This document shows positions 45,537 through 54,567 of a DNA stretch of 64,000 nt, one piece after another. Within the stretch, counting starts at the first letter, position 1, and every line of letters begins with the position of its first letter. Origin of the DNA: Pseudomonas paraeruginosa PA7 (GTDB lineage Bacteria > Pseudomonadota > Gammaproteobacteria > Pseudomonadales > Pseudomonadaceae); NCBI RefSeq assembly GCF_000017205.1, contig NC_009656.1, positions 4,344,001 through 4,408,000 on the forward strand. Direction: 5' to 3'. A model generated the notes under the pieces. That model ran no database searches. It saw only the letters and a program-made list of their open reading frames with translations, and was not told where the DNA came from. Both the position numbers and the translations under genes were made by a program.

Positions 45537-47861
45537 GTGCGCCCATTCAGCCGTTGGCTTTCATCGTGCGGCTCGCTTCTTGCGCTGACCGCGCTGTTCA
45601 TGGCCGTCCCCCTCGCGGCCCGCTACTGGCTCGGCTGGTCGTCGCCCTCCGGCTACCTCTCCGACCTTGCCCTCGGCAGCCTGCTGGCGTTGCTTCTGCA
45701 CCGCCGCTCGCTGTGGTTGGCGCTGCCGGTGATGACGCTGTGGTGCCTGTTGCTGATCGGTACCGTCGAGCTGGTCGGCGCGGTCGGGCGCATGCCGGAA
45801 CCCTCCGACCTGAAGTACCTGCTCGATCCGCAGTTCGTCAGCAGCTCGACCCAGGGCAGCGGCCTCGCCCACCTCCCGCTGGCGCTCGGCCTCGGCGGCG
45901 CGCTGCTGCTCTGCGTACTGCTCTGGCGTCGCCGCGGTCCGCGCCTGCCGCGCTACGCCTATGCCCTGCCGGCAGCCTTCCTCGCCGCCCATGTCGGCCT
46001 GCAGTACCTGCGGCCGAGCGACGCCGACCAGTGGTACCAGTACAACCTGCCACACAAGCTGCTGGCCGGCGCGCTCAGCAGCGGCCAGCTGGCGGCCGAG
46101 GACTGGCTCGCCGGTGATCGCCCGGAGACCCCGCCGGACGTCGCCGGCCTCAACCAGCTCGATCTTTCCGGCGCCCCCCTGCTGGCTGGCGGCGGACGTG
46201 CGCGCAACGTCCTGATCGTGGCCATGGAGGGGATTCCCGGCGCCTACATCGCCGCCAACCGCGCGGCCATCAACAGCAGCTACCACGAAGCGCTGATGCC
46301 CAGGTTGAGCGGCTGGGCCGAGCGGGCGATGACCACCCCGGACTACGTGCTGCACAGCCACCAGACCATCCGCGGCCTCTACGCCATGCTCTGCGGCGAC
46401 TACAGCAAGCTCGACTCGGGCACGCCGAAGGGCGTCGAGCTGCTGAACAACCCGACCCGGGCCAGGGAGTGCCTGCCCAGCCAGCTGCGCCAGCACGGAT
46501 TCAGCACGCACTTCCTGCAGGGTGCCGGCCTGCGCTTCATGGCCAAGGACAAGGTCATGCCGCAGATGGGCTTCGACAAGACCCTCGGGCGCGACTGGTT
46601 CCGCAACAAGTCCTACCTGGAATTCCCCTGGGGCATGGACGACAAGGCCTTCTTCGAAGGCGCCGCGACCTACGTGAAGCAACTGCGCCAGCAGAAGAAA
46701 CCCTGGATGCTGACCCTGCTCACCGTCGGTACCCACCAGCCCTACTCCGCCCCCGCCGACTACCTGGCGCGCTACCCGAGCGCCAAGCAGGCCGCGGTGG
46801 CCTATCTCGACGACGCGATCGACGCCTTCCTCGCCGATCTGGAAAAACAGGGTGTGCTGCGCGACACCCTGGTGATCCTCACGTCCGACGAGTCCCATGG
46901 CGTCGACCATGTGCGCCTCGCCTCGGCCTGGGGCTTCAATCTGGTGCTGGCGCCGGAACAGGCGGCGCTGCCGCCGATCAAGAGCGGCGTCTACGGTCAT
47001 GTCGACCTCACCGCCTCGGTGCTCGACTACTTCGGCTACCGGGTGCCGACGGGGATTTCCGGACGTTCGCTGTTCCGCGACTACGCCAGCGGTCGCGAAA
47101 TGATGTCCTACACCAACGGTTTGCTGCGCCACCACGACGGCAAGGACACCTTCGTCGAGTGCGACTTCCAGCAGACCTGCCGGCGCTACCGCAGCGAGGG
47201 CTTCATCGCCGACGAGGCCGAGTTCCTTGGCCGCTTCGGCGGTCGCCAGGCACGCCTGGTCAGCCAGCGCGCCGCGGTCCTCGACCACTCCGTGCAGCAG
47301 GGCAGCCCGCTGGGCCAGGAATTCCAGTTCGCCACCCGCGAGCGTATCCGCCTGAAGCCGGAAAGCCACAACGACTGGACCGACAACCTGATCGGCGCGC
47401 AATACCTGGAGATGCCGAAGAACAGCCGGACCACGGTCAACCTGAAGATCCGCGCCCTGCAGATGGACCGCAGCGGCGCCCGGGTGACGCTCAAGACCAA
47501 GGAATTCGAGCGCGACGTGCCGATCCCGGTGCCGGAGCTCCCGCGCCTGCTCAAGGGCAAGCCGCTGGAGTTGAGCTTCGCCTTCGACAACCCCGAGGCG
47601 CGCAAGGCCTTTTCCTTCCACCTGCTCGCCGAGGGGCGCGGGATCATCGAGATCAGCGATTTCCACGTGGTCACCGTGGCCAATCCGGAGCCACCGGAAA
47701 GCCGCGGCCAACTCGCCGGGCAAAGCGTGGATCGGCCGCTGCTGAGCACCTTGAAGAGCCTGTTCGCCAACCGCCCCGAGGCGGAGGAAACGGAACGCGC
47801 GGACAACCCGCGCGAGCGCACCGTCATTCCCGAACAGAAGGCCCTGATCCTCTCCCACTGA
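45537..47861 (+). CDS. LTA-synthase-like membrane sulfatase/phosphoglycerol transferase family protein
   Basis: A 774-residue inner-membrane enzyme with about five N-terminal helices (to about residue 165). A large periplasmic alkaline-phosphatase-superfamily domain follows, with the metal-site stretches NVLIVAMEGIPGAY, LHSHQTIRGLYAMLCGDY, LTVGTHQPY and LTSDESHGVDH. Relatives transfer phosphoglycerol or phosphoethanolamine, or hydrolyse sulfates; the substrate here is unknown. The start is a GTG at 45537 with AGGAG six bases before it. A C-terminal beta-rich tail of about 200 residues follows the catalytic domain. Confidence 0.85.
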   Translation: MRPFSRWLSSCGSLLALTALFMAVPLAARYWLGWSSPSGYLSDLALGSLLALLLHRRSLWLALPVMTLWCLLLIGTVELVGAVGRMPEPSDLKYLLDPQFVSSSTQGSGLAHLPLALGLGGALLLCVLLWRRRGPRLPRYAYALPAAFLAAHVGLQYLRPSDADQWYQYNLPHKLLAGALSSGQLAAEDWLAGDRPETPPDVAGLNQLDLSGAPLLAGGGRARNVLIVAMEGIPGAYIAANRAAINSSYHEALMPRLSGWAERAMTTPDYVLHSHQTIRGLYAMLCGDYSKLDSGTPKGVELLNNPTRARECLPSQLRQHGFSTHFLQGAGLRFMAKDKVMPQMGFDKTLGRDWFRNKSYLEFPWGMDDKAFFEGAATYVKQLRQQKKPWMLTLLTVGTHQPYSAPADYLARYPSAKQAAVAYLDDAIDAFLADLEKQGVLRDTLVILTSDESHGVDHVRLASAWGFNLVLAPEQAALPPIKSGVYGHVDLTASVLDYFGYRVPTGISGRSLFRDYASGREMMSYTNGLLRHHDGKDTFVECDFQQTCRRYRSEGFIADEAEFLGRFGGRQARLVSQRAAVLDHSVQQGSPLGQEFQFATRERIRLKPESHNDWTDNLIGAQYLEMPKNSRTTVNLKIRALQMDRSGARVTLKTKEFERDVPIPVPELPRLLKGKPLELSFAFDNPEARKAFSFHLLAEGRGIIEISDFHVVTVANPEPPESRGQLAGQSVDRPLLSTLKSLFANRPEAEETERADNPRERTVIPEQKALILSH

Positions 47862-47934
47862 CCTTGCCGCGCGCGGCCGAACCCTTCTCCCGCGCCGGCG
47901 TCGAAGCTTCGAACGAAACGCAACGGAGAGCGGC

Positions 47935-48270
47935 ATGAAGCATCTGCTATTCCCGGCCCTGGCCGGCATCCTGCTGGCCCCCCTGGCGCATGCGGCCAGT
48001 TTCGACTGCGAGAAGGCCACGCGGGCCGATGAAAAAGCCATCTGCGCCAACCGCGCGCTCAATGACCAGGACGTCGAGATGAGCGTGAAATACCGCTTCC
48101 TGCGCGGCCTGTTCGCCATGGGCGGACGTGGCGCGATGCAGGACCGGCAGCAGGCCTGGCTACAGGAGCGGCGCCGCTGCGGCGGCGACACCGGGTGCCT
48201 GTCCCGCGCCTATGCGCAGCGCATCGGCGAGCTGGACAAGCAGTACGCGGGCATCGACAAGCCGCTCTGA
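47935..48270 (+). CDS. Periplasmic LprI-like (DUF1311) protein
   Basis: A 111-residue exported protein with a signal peptide (1-20, ending AHA). The mature part starts SFDCEKATRADEKAICANRALNDQD, the signature of the LprI N-terminal domain (DUF1311), with four cysteines likely in two disulphides. LprI of Mycobacterium inhibits lysozyme; whether this one does is inference. GGAGAGCGGC lies before the ATG. It is 73 bases after the sulfatase-type gene and may be co-transcribed. Confidence 0.85.
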   Translation: MKHLLFPALAGILLAPLAHAASFDCEKATRADEKAICANRALNDQDVEMSVKYRFLRGLFAMGGRGAMQDRQQAWLQERRRCGGDTGCLSRAYAQRIGELDKQYAGIDKPL

Positions 48271-48271
48271 A

Positions 48272-50038
48272 CTAGCGACCGGCGACGGCGAACTGCAACT
48301 CCGCCAAGCGCGCATACAGCGGGTTCTCGGCGATCAGCCGGGCATGGCTGCCGATCGCCACCAACCGGCCCTGGTCGATCACCGCGATGCGATCGGCACT
48401 CTGTACCGTGGCCAGGCGGTGGGCGATCACCAGGGTGGTGCGCCCGCTCATCAGGCTGGGCAGGGCTTGCTGGATCAGGTGTTCGCTTTCCGCATCCAGC
48501 GCGCTGGTGGCTTCGTCGAGCAGCAGCAGCGGCGCGTCCACCAGCAGCGCGCGGGCGATCGCCAGGCGCTGGCGCTGCCCCCCCGAGAGGCCGATGCCGC
48601 CCTCGCCCAGATGAGTGGCGTAGCCCTGCGGCAAACGCAGGATGAACTCGTGGGCATGCGCCGCCCGCGCCGCGGCCTCGACCTCGGCGGCGCTGGCGCC
48701 GGGGCGGCCGTAGCGGATGTTGTCTTCCACGCTGCCGAAGAACAGCGCGGGGTTCTGCGAAACCAGGGCGAAGCAGCGGCGCAGGTCGGCCGGGTCCAGC
48801 TCGACGATCGGCTGACCGTCCAGCAACAGCCGCCCCTGCTGCGGATCGAAGAAGCGCAGCAGCAGGTCGAACAGGGTCGACTTGCCGGCCCCGGAAGGAC
48901 CGACCAGGGCCAGGGTTTCCCCCGGCTCGACGACCAGACTGATGTCGTCGATGGCCCACTGCGCAGGGCGGGTCGGATAGGCGAAGCTCACCCCTTGCAG
49001 TTCCAGTCGTCCGCTCACCCGTGCCGGCAGGACCAGCGGCTGAGCTGGCGGGCGGATCTGGCTGCGAGTCTCGAGCAGTTCGGCGATGCGCTCCGCGGCG
49101 CCGGCGGCGCGCTGCAGCTCGCCGATCACTTCGCTGAGCGTACCGAAGGCCATGCCGACGACCAGGCTGTAGAAGACGAAGGCGGCCAGTTCGCCGGCGG
49201 AGATGCTACCGGCGATCACGTCACGGCCGCCGACCCAGAGCATCACCCCGACCGCGCCGAGCACCAGCACGATCACCACGGTGACCAGCCAGGCACGCTG
49301 GGCGATGCGCCTGCGCGCGGTGTCGAAGGCCCGCTCGACGGTGCCGGCGAAGCGCTGGCGGTCCTGCGCCTGGTGATTGTAGGCCTGTACCGTCTTGATC
49401 TGGCCGAGGGTCTCGCCGACATAGCTGCCGACGTCGGCCACCCGGTCCTGGCTTTCCCGCGACAGGCTGCGCACGCGGCGACCGAACAGCAGGATCGGCG
49501 CGATCACCAGCGGCAACGCCAGTACCACGATGCTGGTCAGCTTGGCGTTGGTGACGAACATCAACAGCACCCCGCCGACCAGCATCAGGGCGTTGCGCAG
49601 GGCCATCGACAGCGAAGAGCCGATCACCGTCTGCAAAAGGGTGGTGTCGGCGGTCAGGCGCGACTGGATTTCGGAGCTGCGGTTGGTTTCGTAGAAGCCG
49701 GGATGCAGCTCGATCAGGTGGTCGAACACGCGCTTGCGGATGTCCGCGACGAAGCGTTCGCCGATCCATGACACCAGGTAGAAGCGCACGAAGGTGCCCA
49801 GCGCCAGGCCGAGCACCAGCAGGAAGAACAGCAGGATGTAGCGATCGAGTCGTTCCGGCGAGGCGGTGAGGAATCCCTGGTCCACCAGCAGGCGGATGCC
49901 CTGGCCGAGGGACAGGGTGATCGCCGCGGTGAACAGGAGCGCCGCCAGGGCACCCAGCATGCGCCAGCGATAGGGCGCCATGAAGCGCCAGGCCAGGCGC
50001 AGGGCGTTGCGCTGGCGGGAAGACAGGATGGCAGGCAT
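48272..50038 (-). CDS. ABC-type exporter, fused permease and ATPase
   Basis: A 588-residue half-transporter that would dimerise. The six-helix type I exporter domain (about 1-315) precedes an ATPase with Walker A GPSGAGKST, Q loop, signature LSGGQRQRLAIARALL, Walker B LLLLDEATSALD and H loop IAHRL. It resembles lipid/drug exporters of the MsbA/LmrA group. There is no N-terminal C39 peptidase domain, so it is not a bacteriocin-processing exporter. The substrate is unknown. It corresponds to PAO1 PA1113. Confidence 0.9.
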   Translation of the reverse strand: MPAILSSRQRNALRLAWRFMAPYRWRMLGALAALLFTAAITLSLGQGIRLLVDQGFLTASPERLDRYILLFFLLVLGLALGTFVRFYLVSWIGERFVADIRKRVFDHLIELHPGFYETNRSSEIQSRLTADTTLLQTVIGSSLSMALRNALMLVGGVLLMFVTNAKLTSIVVLALPLVIAPILLFGRRVRSLSRESQDRVADVGSYVGETLGQIKTVQAYNHQAQDRQRFAGTVERAFDTARRRIAQRAWLVTVVIVLVLGAVGVMLWVGGRDVIAGSISAGELAAFVFYSLVVGMAFGTLSEVIGELQRAAGAAERIAELLETRSQIRPPAQPLVLPARVSGRLELQGVSFAYPTRPAQWAIDDISLVVEPGETLALVGPSGAGKSTLFDLLLRFFDPQQGRLLLDGQPIVELDPADLRRCFALVSQNPALFFGSVEDNIRYGRPGASAAEVEAAARAAHAHEFILRLPQGYATHLGEGGIGLSGGQRQRLAIARALLVDAPLLLLDEATSALDAESEHLIQQALPSLMSGRTTLVIAHRLATVQSADRIAVIDQGRLVAIGSHARLIAENPLYARLAELQFAVAGR

Positions 50039-50485
50039 GCGGCGCTCGCGTTCGGCTCGGGGTGCAGCAGGTTAGCACCGGGAGACGGGAGGAAGCGATG
50101 CGCGGTCATTGGCGAAGTGTCTTCCAGAGCAACTGGAAAACACATGTTTCACACAACTTCACCCAATAACCCGAAACAACTTTCCGGACAACTCGGAATA
50201 AGCGATGCAGAGCACCCCCGCCTATATCGGGATAAATAAACAGCGCCATTCTTCAGCGCAGCGTAGAACCTTACTCCCGGAATCTTCCCGCGCCTCGCCA
50301 TGCGCGGTCCACGCCAAGCAAGGCCGCTGGAAATACCGCAGCGTGCCTCTCGGGTATTGGCTAACGGTCTTTATGGAAAACAGCAGGTTACGCCCGAAAT
50401 CTGATCGATAATATTCAAGATGAAATAAAACCCCGCTTCGGTTATAATGAACGGCCATATTTAATGCAGAGACAGGTCCCCGGAT
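50039..50485. other. Intergenic region with promoter for the small gene at 50486
   Basis: About 450 bases, AT-richer than the surroundings at 50140-50260 and 50390-50465. A perfect -10 hexamer TATAAT at 50443-50448 lies about 40 bases before the next gene; the -35 is not clear. No gene or RNA is convincing in the rest. Confidence 0.5.
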
Positions 50486-50677
50486 ATGGCCATCATGAAG
50501 AAAACCGTCGCTCCGAAAGTCGCCAAGCCGGCTCCCGCGGTGGAAACCCGCGAGTCCATCGAAGCGCAGGTCGCCGCCTTCCTCCAGGCCGGCGGCGAGA
50601 TCCAGAAGATCGCCAAGGGCGTCAGCGGCCAGGTCTATGGGCCTTCCCGGCAGATCACCATCAGCAAGAAACGCTGA
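50486..50677 (+). CDS. Small conserved Pseudomonas protein
   Basis: A 63-residue protein: basic, Ala/Pro/Lys-rich start (KKTVAPKVAKPAPA), then ESIEAQVAAFLQAGGEIQKI and a conserved-looking end (SGQVYGPSRQITISKK). No signal or membrane segment. The ATG at 50486 or 50495 could be used. It is preceded by a consensus TATAAT and followed by a strong terminator, so it is an independent unit. Function unknown. Confidence 0.75.
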   Translation: MAIMKKTVAPKVAKPAPAVETRESIEAQVAAFLQAGGEIQKIAKGVSGQVYGPSRQITISKKR

Positions 50678-50702
50678 TCACCCGTCCGTAGCGGGAACAC
50701 CG

Positions 50703-50750
50703 AAGGGGATGGCTGGCCGGCACGCAGATGTGCCACGCTCCATCCCCTTT
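50703..50750 (+). terminator. Long hairpin terminator after the small gene
   Basis: AAGGGGATGG at 50703-50712 pairs with CCATCCCCTT at 50740-50749, enclosing an inner GGCAC/GTGCC stem, and is followed by a T tract (TTTTT). Confidence 0.88.
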
Positions 50751-50775
50751 TTCATGCCCGAGTCCCGATTGTCCC

Positions 50776-50997
50776 ATGGCCAGCCACCCCGATCCGCTGC
50801 ACGGCGTTACCCTGGAAAGACTGCTCACCGAACTGGTCGCCCATCACGGCTGGGCGGAGCTCGCCAGACGCGTCGATATCCGCTGCTTCAGGAACGATCC
50901 GAGCATCAAGTCCAGCCTGGCCTTCCTGCGCAAGACGCCCTGGGCCCGGGAAAAGGTCGAGGCGCTGTACGTCCGGCTCAAGCGCAGCCAGGGCTGA
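50776..50997 (+). CDS. VF530-family DNA-binding protein (DUF2132)
   Basis: A 73-residue protein with the VF530 fold sequence: [26 protein letters not shown], then [23 protein letters not shown]. The family is structurally known and predicted to bind DNA or protein; the role is not established. The ATG at 50776 begins the domain; the upstream open frame overlaps the terminator. The Shine-Dalgarno is weak. The stop touches that of the convergent dehydrogenase gene. Confidence 0.85.
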   Translation: MASHPDPLHGVTLERLLTELVAHHGWAELARRVDIRCFRNDPSIKSSLAFLRKTPWAREKVEALYVRLKRSQG

Positions 50998-52149
50998 TCA
51001 TTTCGGCAGCAGCCCCAGGCGCAGCAGTTGCCCGTCCTTCTGGTCGGTGAGCAGGTAGAGATAGCCGTCCGGCCCCTGCCGCACATCGCGGATGCGCACC
51101 CCTAGATCGCCCAGCAGGCGTTCCTCGTGAACGATCCGCTCACCGTCGAGTTGCAGGCGGATCAGCTCCTGCGTCGCCAGCGCGCCGATGAACAGGTTGT
51201 GCTGCCAGGCGGGGAAGCGTGTCGCGTCGTAGAACGCCATGCCGCTGATCGCCGGCGATTTCTCCCAGACGTGATGCGGCGCCTCGCTGCCCTCGACGGT
51301 CTTGCCCCTGGCCTCGGGGATCGGCAGCAGGGTGTAGTTGATGCCGTGGGTCGCCAACGGCCAGCCGTAGTTCCCCGCGGCCCGGGGAATGTTGATCTCG
51401 TCGCCGCCGCGCGGCCCGTGCTCGTGCGTCCAGAGCTGGCCGGTCCAGGGATTCAGCGCGGCGCCCTGCTGGTTGCGGTGGCCATAGCTCCAGATTTCCG
51501 GGCGCGCGTCGGCGCGACCAACGAAGGGATTGTCCTTGGGAATGCCGCCATCCGGATACAACCGGACGATCTTGCCCTGCAGCTTGTCGAGGTCCTGAGA
51601 GGTGCTGCGCTGGTTGTTCTCGCCCAGCGCGATGAACAGGTGGCCATGGCCGTCAAAGACCAGCCGCGAGCCGAAGTGATGGCCGCTGGACAGCTTGGGC
51701 AGTTGCCGGAAGATCACCTGGAAGTTCTCCAGCCGGCGCTTGTCCGCCGACAGCCGCCCGCGTCCGGCGGTGGTCCCGGCGCGGCCATCGGCGCCAGCCT
51801 CGGCGTAGGTCAGGTAGACCAGCCGGTCCTCGGCGAAACCTGGAGACAGGGCCACGTCGAGCAGGCCGCCCTGGCCGCTGGCGAAGACCTTCGGCACGCC
51901 TTCCAGAGGCGCCGACAGCTCGCCCGCCGGGCTGACGAGACGCAGGCGACCGGGACGCTCGGTGACCAGCATGCCGCCGTTGCCAGGGAGAAAGGCCACG
52001 GCCCAGGGATAGGCCAGCCCGCCGACCACCGGGGTGACTTCGACGCTGCCCAGTTCGCTGGCGTGGCGGCCGGCGTCCACCGCCTGTGCCGGGAGAGCGA
52101 GCAGCGCAACGGCGCTCAGCAGGATGGCGCGCATAGACAGGCCCGGCAT
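50998..52149 (-). CDS. PQQ-dependent aldose sugar dehydrogenase-type protein (YliI family)
   Basis: A 383-residue exported six-bladed beta-propeller of the soluble glucose dehydrogenase family, which oxidises aldoses with PQQ in the periplasm. It has a signal peptide (ending AQA), LAYPWAVAFLPGNGGMLVTERPGRL, HHFGSRLVFDGHGHLFIALG, and the PQQ-contact region WTHEHGPRGGDEINI. GGAGAG lies five bases before the ATG at 52149; Met at 52134 is an alternative. The substrate is unproven. It corresponds to PAO1 PA1112. Confidence 0.9.
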   Translation of the reverse strand: MPGLSMRAILLSAVALLALPAQAVDAGRHASELGSVEVTPVVGGLAYPWAVAFLPGNGGMLVTERPGRLRLVSPAGELSAPLEGVPKVFASGQGGLLDVALSPGFAEDRLVYLTYAEAGADGRAGTTAGRGRLSADKRRLENFQVIFRQLPKLSSGHHFGSRLVFDGHGHLFIALGENNQRSTSQDLDKLQGKIVRLYPDGGIPKDNPFVGRADARPEIWSYGHRNQQGAALNPWTGQLWTHEHGPRGGDEINIPRAAGNYGWPLATHGINYTLLPIPEARGKTVEGSEAPHHVWEKSPAISGMAFYDATRFPAWQHNLFIGALATQELIRLQLDGERIVHEERLLGDLGVRIRDVRQGPDGYLYLLTDQKDGQLLRLGLLPK

Positions 52150-52246
52150 GGGTTCTCTCCTTCCAAGCGGAAAAACACCACTCTAGTCGCTGATCCATCG
52201 CGTTTGCGCGCTTGCACACGGGCTGTAACAAAACCCGCCGCAGCTC

Positions 52247-52870
52247 TCAGAGCAGCGCGACCATTTCCTTGAGGGTCACCGCCCAGGTGCCCTTGGCGTT
52301 GATGTAGCGATAACCGAAGCGCGAGCCATGCGCCTCGCCGCTGATCACCGCGTTCCAGGCCTGGCCGCGCGGCAGGTCGTGGGCCGGGTCGAGGAGCAGG
52401 AAGGCGCGCTCGCTCATGCCGATGGCCAGGCCCCAGTGGCGGATGTCGCTGCCCTTGCGTCCGTGGAAGCCCAGCACCACCGGATAACCGCCCTGCAGGT
52501 ATTCCCTGGTGCGCCGGACCAGCAGGCGCCCCTCGCCCTTCAGGGCGAAGTGCTCGGTATCGTTGATCTGCGCCAGCAGCTCCAGCAGGTCGACGCCGGT
52601 GGTGCCCACCCGCAGCAGGGGACCGTGCTGGCCGAGCGCTTTCATCAGGCGCCCATAGCGGCTGCGGCTATCGACCCGCTCCAGGCCCTTGGCCTGGCGC
52701 CGGCGCAACTGGCCGCGGACCAGCATCGCCATGACCAGGCAGTAGGGTCCGCAGGCGCCGTCCATGTCGCCCTGGCGCAGGTGCACCTTGTCGCCATGGA
52801 CGTTGCACAGGCTGCCGCTGCCGTCCTCGTCCAGGTCCCACTCCAGGCCATCGATCAGGCGTGAATGCAT
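52247..52870 (-). CDS. Predicted C39/papain-like cysteine protease-fold protein
   Basis: No established function. The 207-residue soluble product has a layout matching papain-like C39-type peptidases. These are Gln33 and Cys40 in RQGDMDGACGPYCLVMAM (oxyanion Gln and nucleophile before a helix), His145 in DIRHWGLAIG and Asp161 in FLLLDPAHD. The acidic N-terminus has no export signal. GGGAGA lies six bases before the ATG. It corresponds to PAO1 PA1111, a hypothetical gene. The assignment is by motif order and should be regarded as a prediction. Confidence 0.78.
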   Translation of the reverse strand: MHSRLIDGLEWDLDEDGSGSLCNVHGDKVHLRQGDMDGACGPYCLVMAMLVRGQLRRRQAKGLERVDSRSRYGRLMKALGQHGPLLRVGTTGVDLLELLAQINDTEHFALKGEGRLLVRRTREYLQGGYPVVLGFHGRKGSDIRHWGLAIGMSERAFLLLDPAHDLPRGQAWNAVISGEAHGSRFGYRYINAKGTWAVTLKEMVALL

Positions 52871-52983
52871 AGGTTTCTCCCGACAGGTTCCTTCTGTTGG
52901 GACCGACCGCCGGACGAATCATTCCTCGGCGCCAGCCGCGCCAACGGGTACACTGGCGGCCCGCCACGCCAGTGCTCCCCGCC

Positions 52984-53694
52984 ATGACCGAACCGATCCG
53001 CCTGTCCAGACGCCTCGTCGAACTCATCGCCTGCTCGCGCCGCGAGGCCGAGCTGTACATCGAGGGAGGCTGGGTCAGCGTCGACGGCACGGTGGTCGAG
53101 GAGCCACAGTTCAAGGTGCTCGACCAGCGCGTGGAACTGCTTCCCGGTGCCCGTCCCGAGCCGCTCGCGCCGGTCACCCTGCTGCTGCACAAGCCGGCCG
53201 GTTGCCGGGAGGACGAAGCCGCCCGGCTGCTGGTCGCGGCGCACCGCTGGGAGGCCGACGCCAGCGTCCTGCGGCCGCTGAAGAAGCATTTCGCCCGGCA
53301 ACGCGCGACGCTCCCGCTGGATACCGAGGCGTCCGGCCTGTTAGTGTTCAGCCAGCAACATGGCGTGCTGCGCAAACTGGTCGAGGACGGCGCGCGGATC
53401 GAACAGGAATATCTCGTGGAAGTCGCCGGAGAACTGCCTCCCGGCGGTCTCGAACGGCTACGCCATGGTCTTGCCTACCGCGGCCGGGCACTGCCGCCAT
53501 GCAAGGTCAGCTGGCAGAACGAAAACCACCTGCGCTTCGCCCTCAAGGGTGCCCAGCCCGGCCAGTTGCGCTTCATGTGCGAAAGCGAGGGACTGGAGGT
53601 ACGCGGCATCCGTCGCCTGCGCATCGGCGCGCTGTCGCTGGCCAGGCTGCCATCCGGAGAATGGCGCTACCTCGGCGTCCACGAGCGCTTCTGA
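52984..53694 (+). CDS. RsuA/RluF-family pseudouridine synthase
   Basis: A 236-residue RNA pseudouridine synthase. The N-terminal S4 RNA-binding domain (about 7-55: RLSRRLVELIACSRREAELYI) is followed by a catalytic domain with TLLLHKPAG and the catalytic Asp in LPLDTEASGLLVF. It most resembles the RluF-type enzyme for a 23S rRNA site, but the exact target is uncertain. The ATG at 52984 fits the family start. It is divergent from the cysteine-protease-like gene and corresponds to PAO1 PA1110. Confidence 0.88.
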   Translation: MTEPIRLSRRLVELIACSRREAELYIEGGWVSVDGTVVEEPQFKVLDQRVELLPGARPEPLAPVTLLLHKPAGCREDEAARLLVAAHRWEADASVLRPLKKHFARQRATLPLDTEASGLLVFSQQHGVLRKLVEDGARIEQEYLVEVAGELPPGGLERLRHGLAYRGRALPPCKVSWQNENHLRFALKGAQPGQLRFMCESEGLEVRGIRRLRIGALSLARLPSGEWRYLGVHERF

Positions 53695-53698
53695 CGCC

Positions 53699-54478
53699 TC
53701 AGTCCGCGCCACGCAGCGCCCGTCCCGGGGACTGCCCGCAAACCCGCCGGTACATGGCGATGAATGCGCTGTCGCTGGCATAGCCCAGGGCGTGGGCGAC
53801 CTCGGTCACCGAACGCCCTTCGGCCAGTCGCCGGCGCGCTTCGAACAGGCGCGCCTGGGTCCGCCAGCGGGCGAAGCTGAGGCCGGTCTCGTCACCGAAC
53901 AGGCGCGCCAGGGTCCGCCCGCTGGCCCCCACCTCGTGTCCCCAGGCGTCGATGCCACGGCCCTCGGCCGGTTGCGCCAGCAGCGCCTCGGCCACCCGCA
54001 ACGCCCGCGGGTCGCGCGGCAGCGGCAGGCTCGCGGCCTGTTCCGGCGCCGCCGCCAGCTCTTCGAACAGGGCGCGCAGCAGCGTCCGGTGCCGGCCTTC
54101 CAGCTCGAGATCGGCAGCCCAGCCGGTCATGCGCAGGATCAGCTCGCGCAACAGCGGATTGACCTCCACCACCCGCGCCACCTGCGCCAGGTCGCTGAAC
54201 GCCTCCGGCGCGAAATACAGGCTGCGGTAGGCGAAACGCCCATGCAGGACCGTGCGGTGCGGCACTCCGGAGGGCAGCCAGGCGGCCTGGAGCGGAGTCA
54301 GCTGGCAGATGCGCTCGGCGAAGTACAGCGTGACGCTGCCGGCGGCCATGTACAGCAACTGCGCGCGCCGATGGCAATGCCAGTCACTGCGGTGGCCGCT
54401 GCTGTCGACCTCTATGCCGACCACCGGACAGCGAGCGAGGTCGGGATCGTCGACCTGTTCGTAGGGGTAACGCGGCAT
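53699..54478 (-). CDS. AraC-family transcriptional regulator
   Basis: A 259-residue regulator with an N-terminal cupin (GHRSDWHCHRRAQLLYMAAGSV) and a C-terminal AraC DNA-binding domain (about 160-255: GASGRTLARLFGDETGLSFARWRTQARL ... SVTEVAHALGYASDSAFIAMYRRVCG). GAGGACAAG lies just before the ATG at 54478; the open frame to 54532 is discounted. It is divergent from an MFS pump 90 bases away and probably controls it. Confidence 0.9.
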   Translation of the reverse strand: MPRYPYEQVDDPDLARCPVVGIEVDSSGHRSDWHCHRRAQLLYMAAGSVTLYFAERICQLTPLQAAWLPSGVPHRTVLHGRFAYRSLYFAPEAFSDLAQVARVVEVNPLLRELILRMTGWAADLELEGRHRTLLRALFEELAAAPEQAASLPLPRDPRALRVAEALLAQPAEGRGIDAWGHEVGASGRTLARLFGDETGLSFARWRTQARLFEARRRLAEGRSVTEVAHALGYASDSAFIAMYRRVCGQSPGRALRGAD

Positions 54479-54567
54479 CTTGTCCTCTTCGCGATGTTTC
54501 CTGTCCTGACCGCTGCATTCTGCCAGCGACATGCCGCCTAGGCTTGGCTCTTTTTTCCGGAGAGCCC

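Noticed and set aside
45561..48191. 876-codon open frame on the minus strand across the sulfatase-type gene
   Set aside because: Antisense shadow of a well-supported gene with membrane helices and catalytic motifs; no ribosome binding site or family resemblance.
48272..50038. ABC exporter considered as the processor of the double-glycine-type peptide at 7958-8278
   Set aside because: It has no N-terminal C39 peptidase domain and begins directly at the membrane domain; distance and lack of linkage also argue against it.
50205..50411. 68-codon frame in the gap before the small gene at 50486
   Set aside because: No ribosome binding site, atypical composition and no family resemblance; the segment is AT-rich promoter-type DNA.
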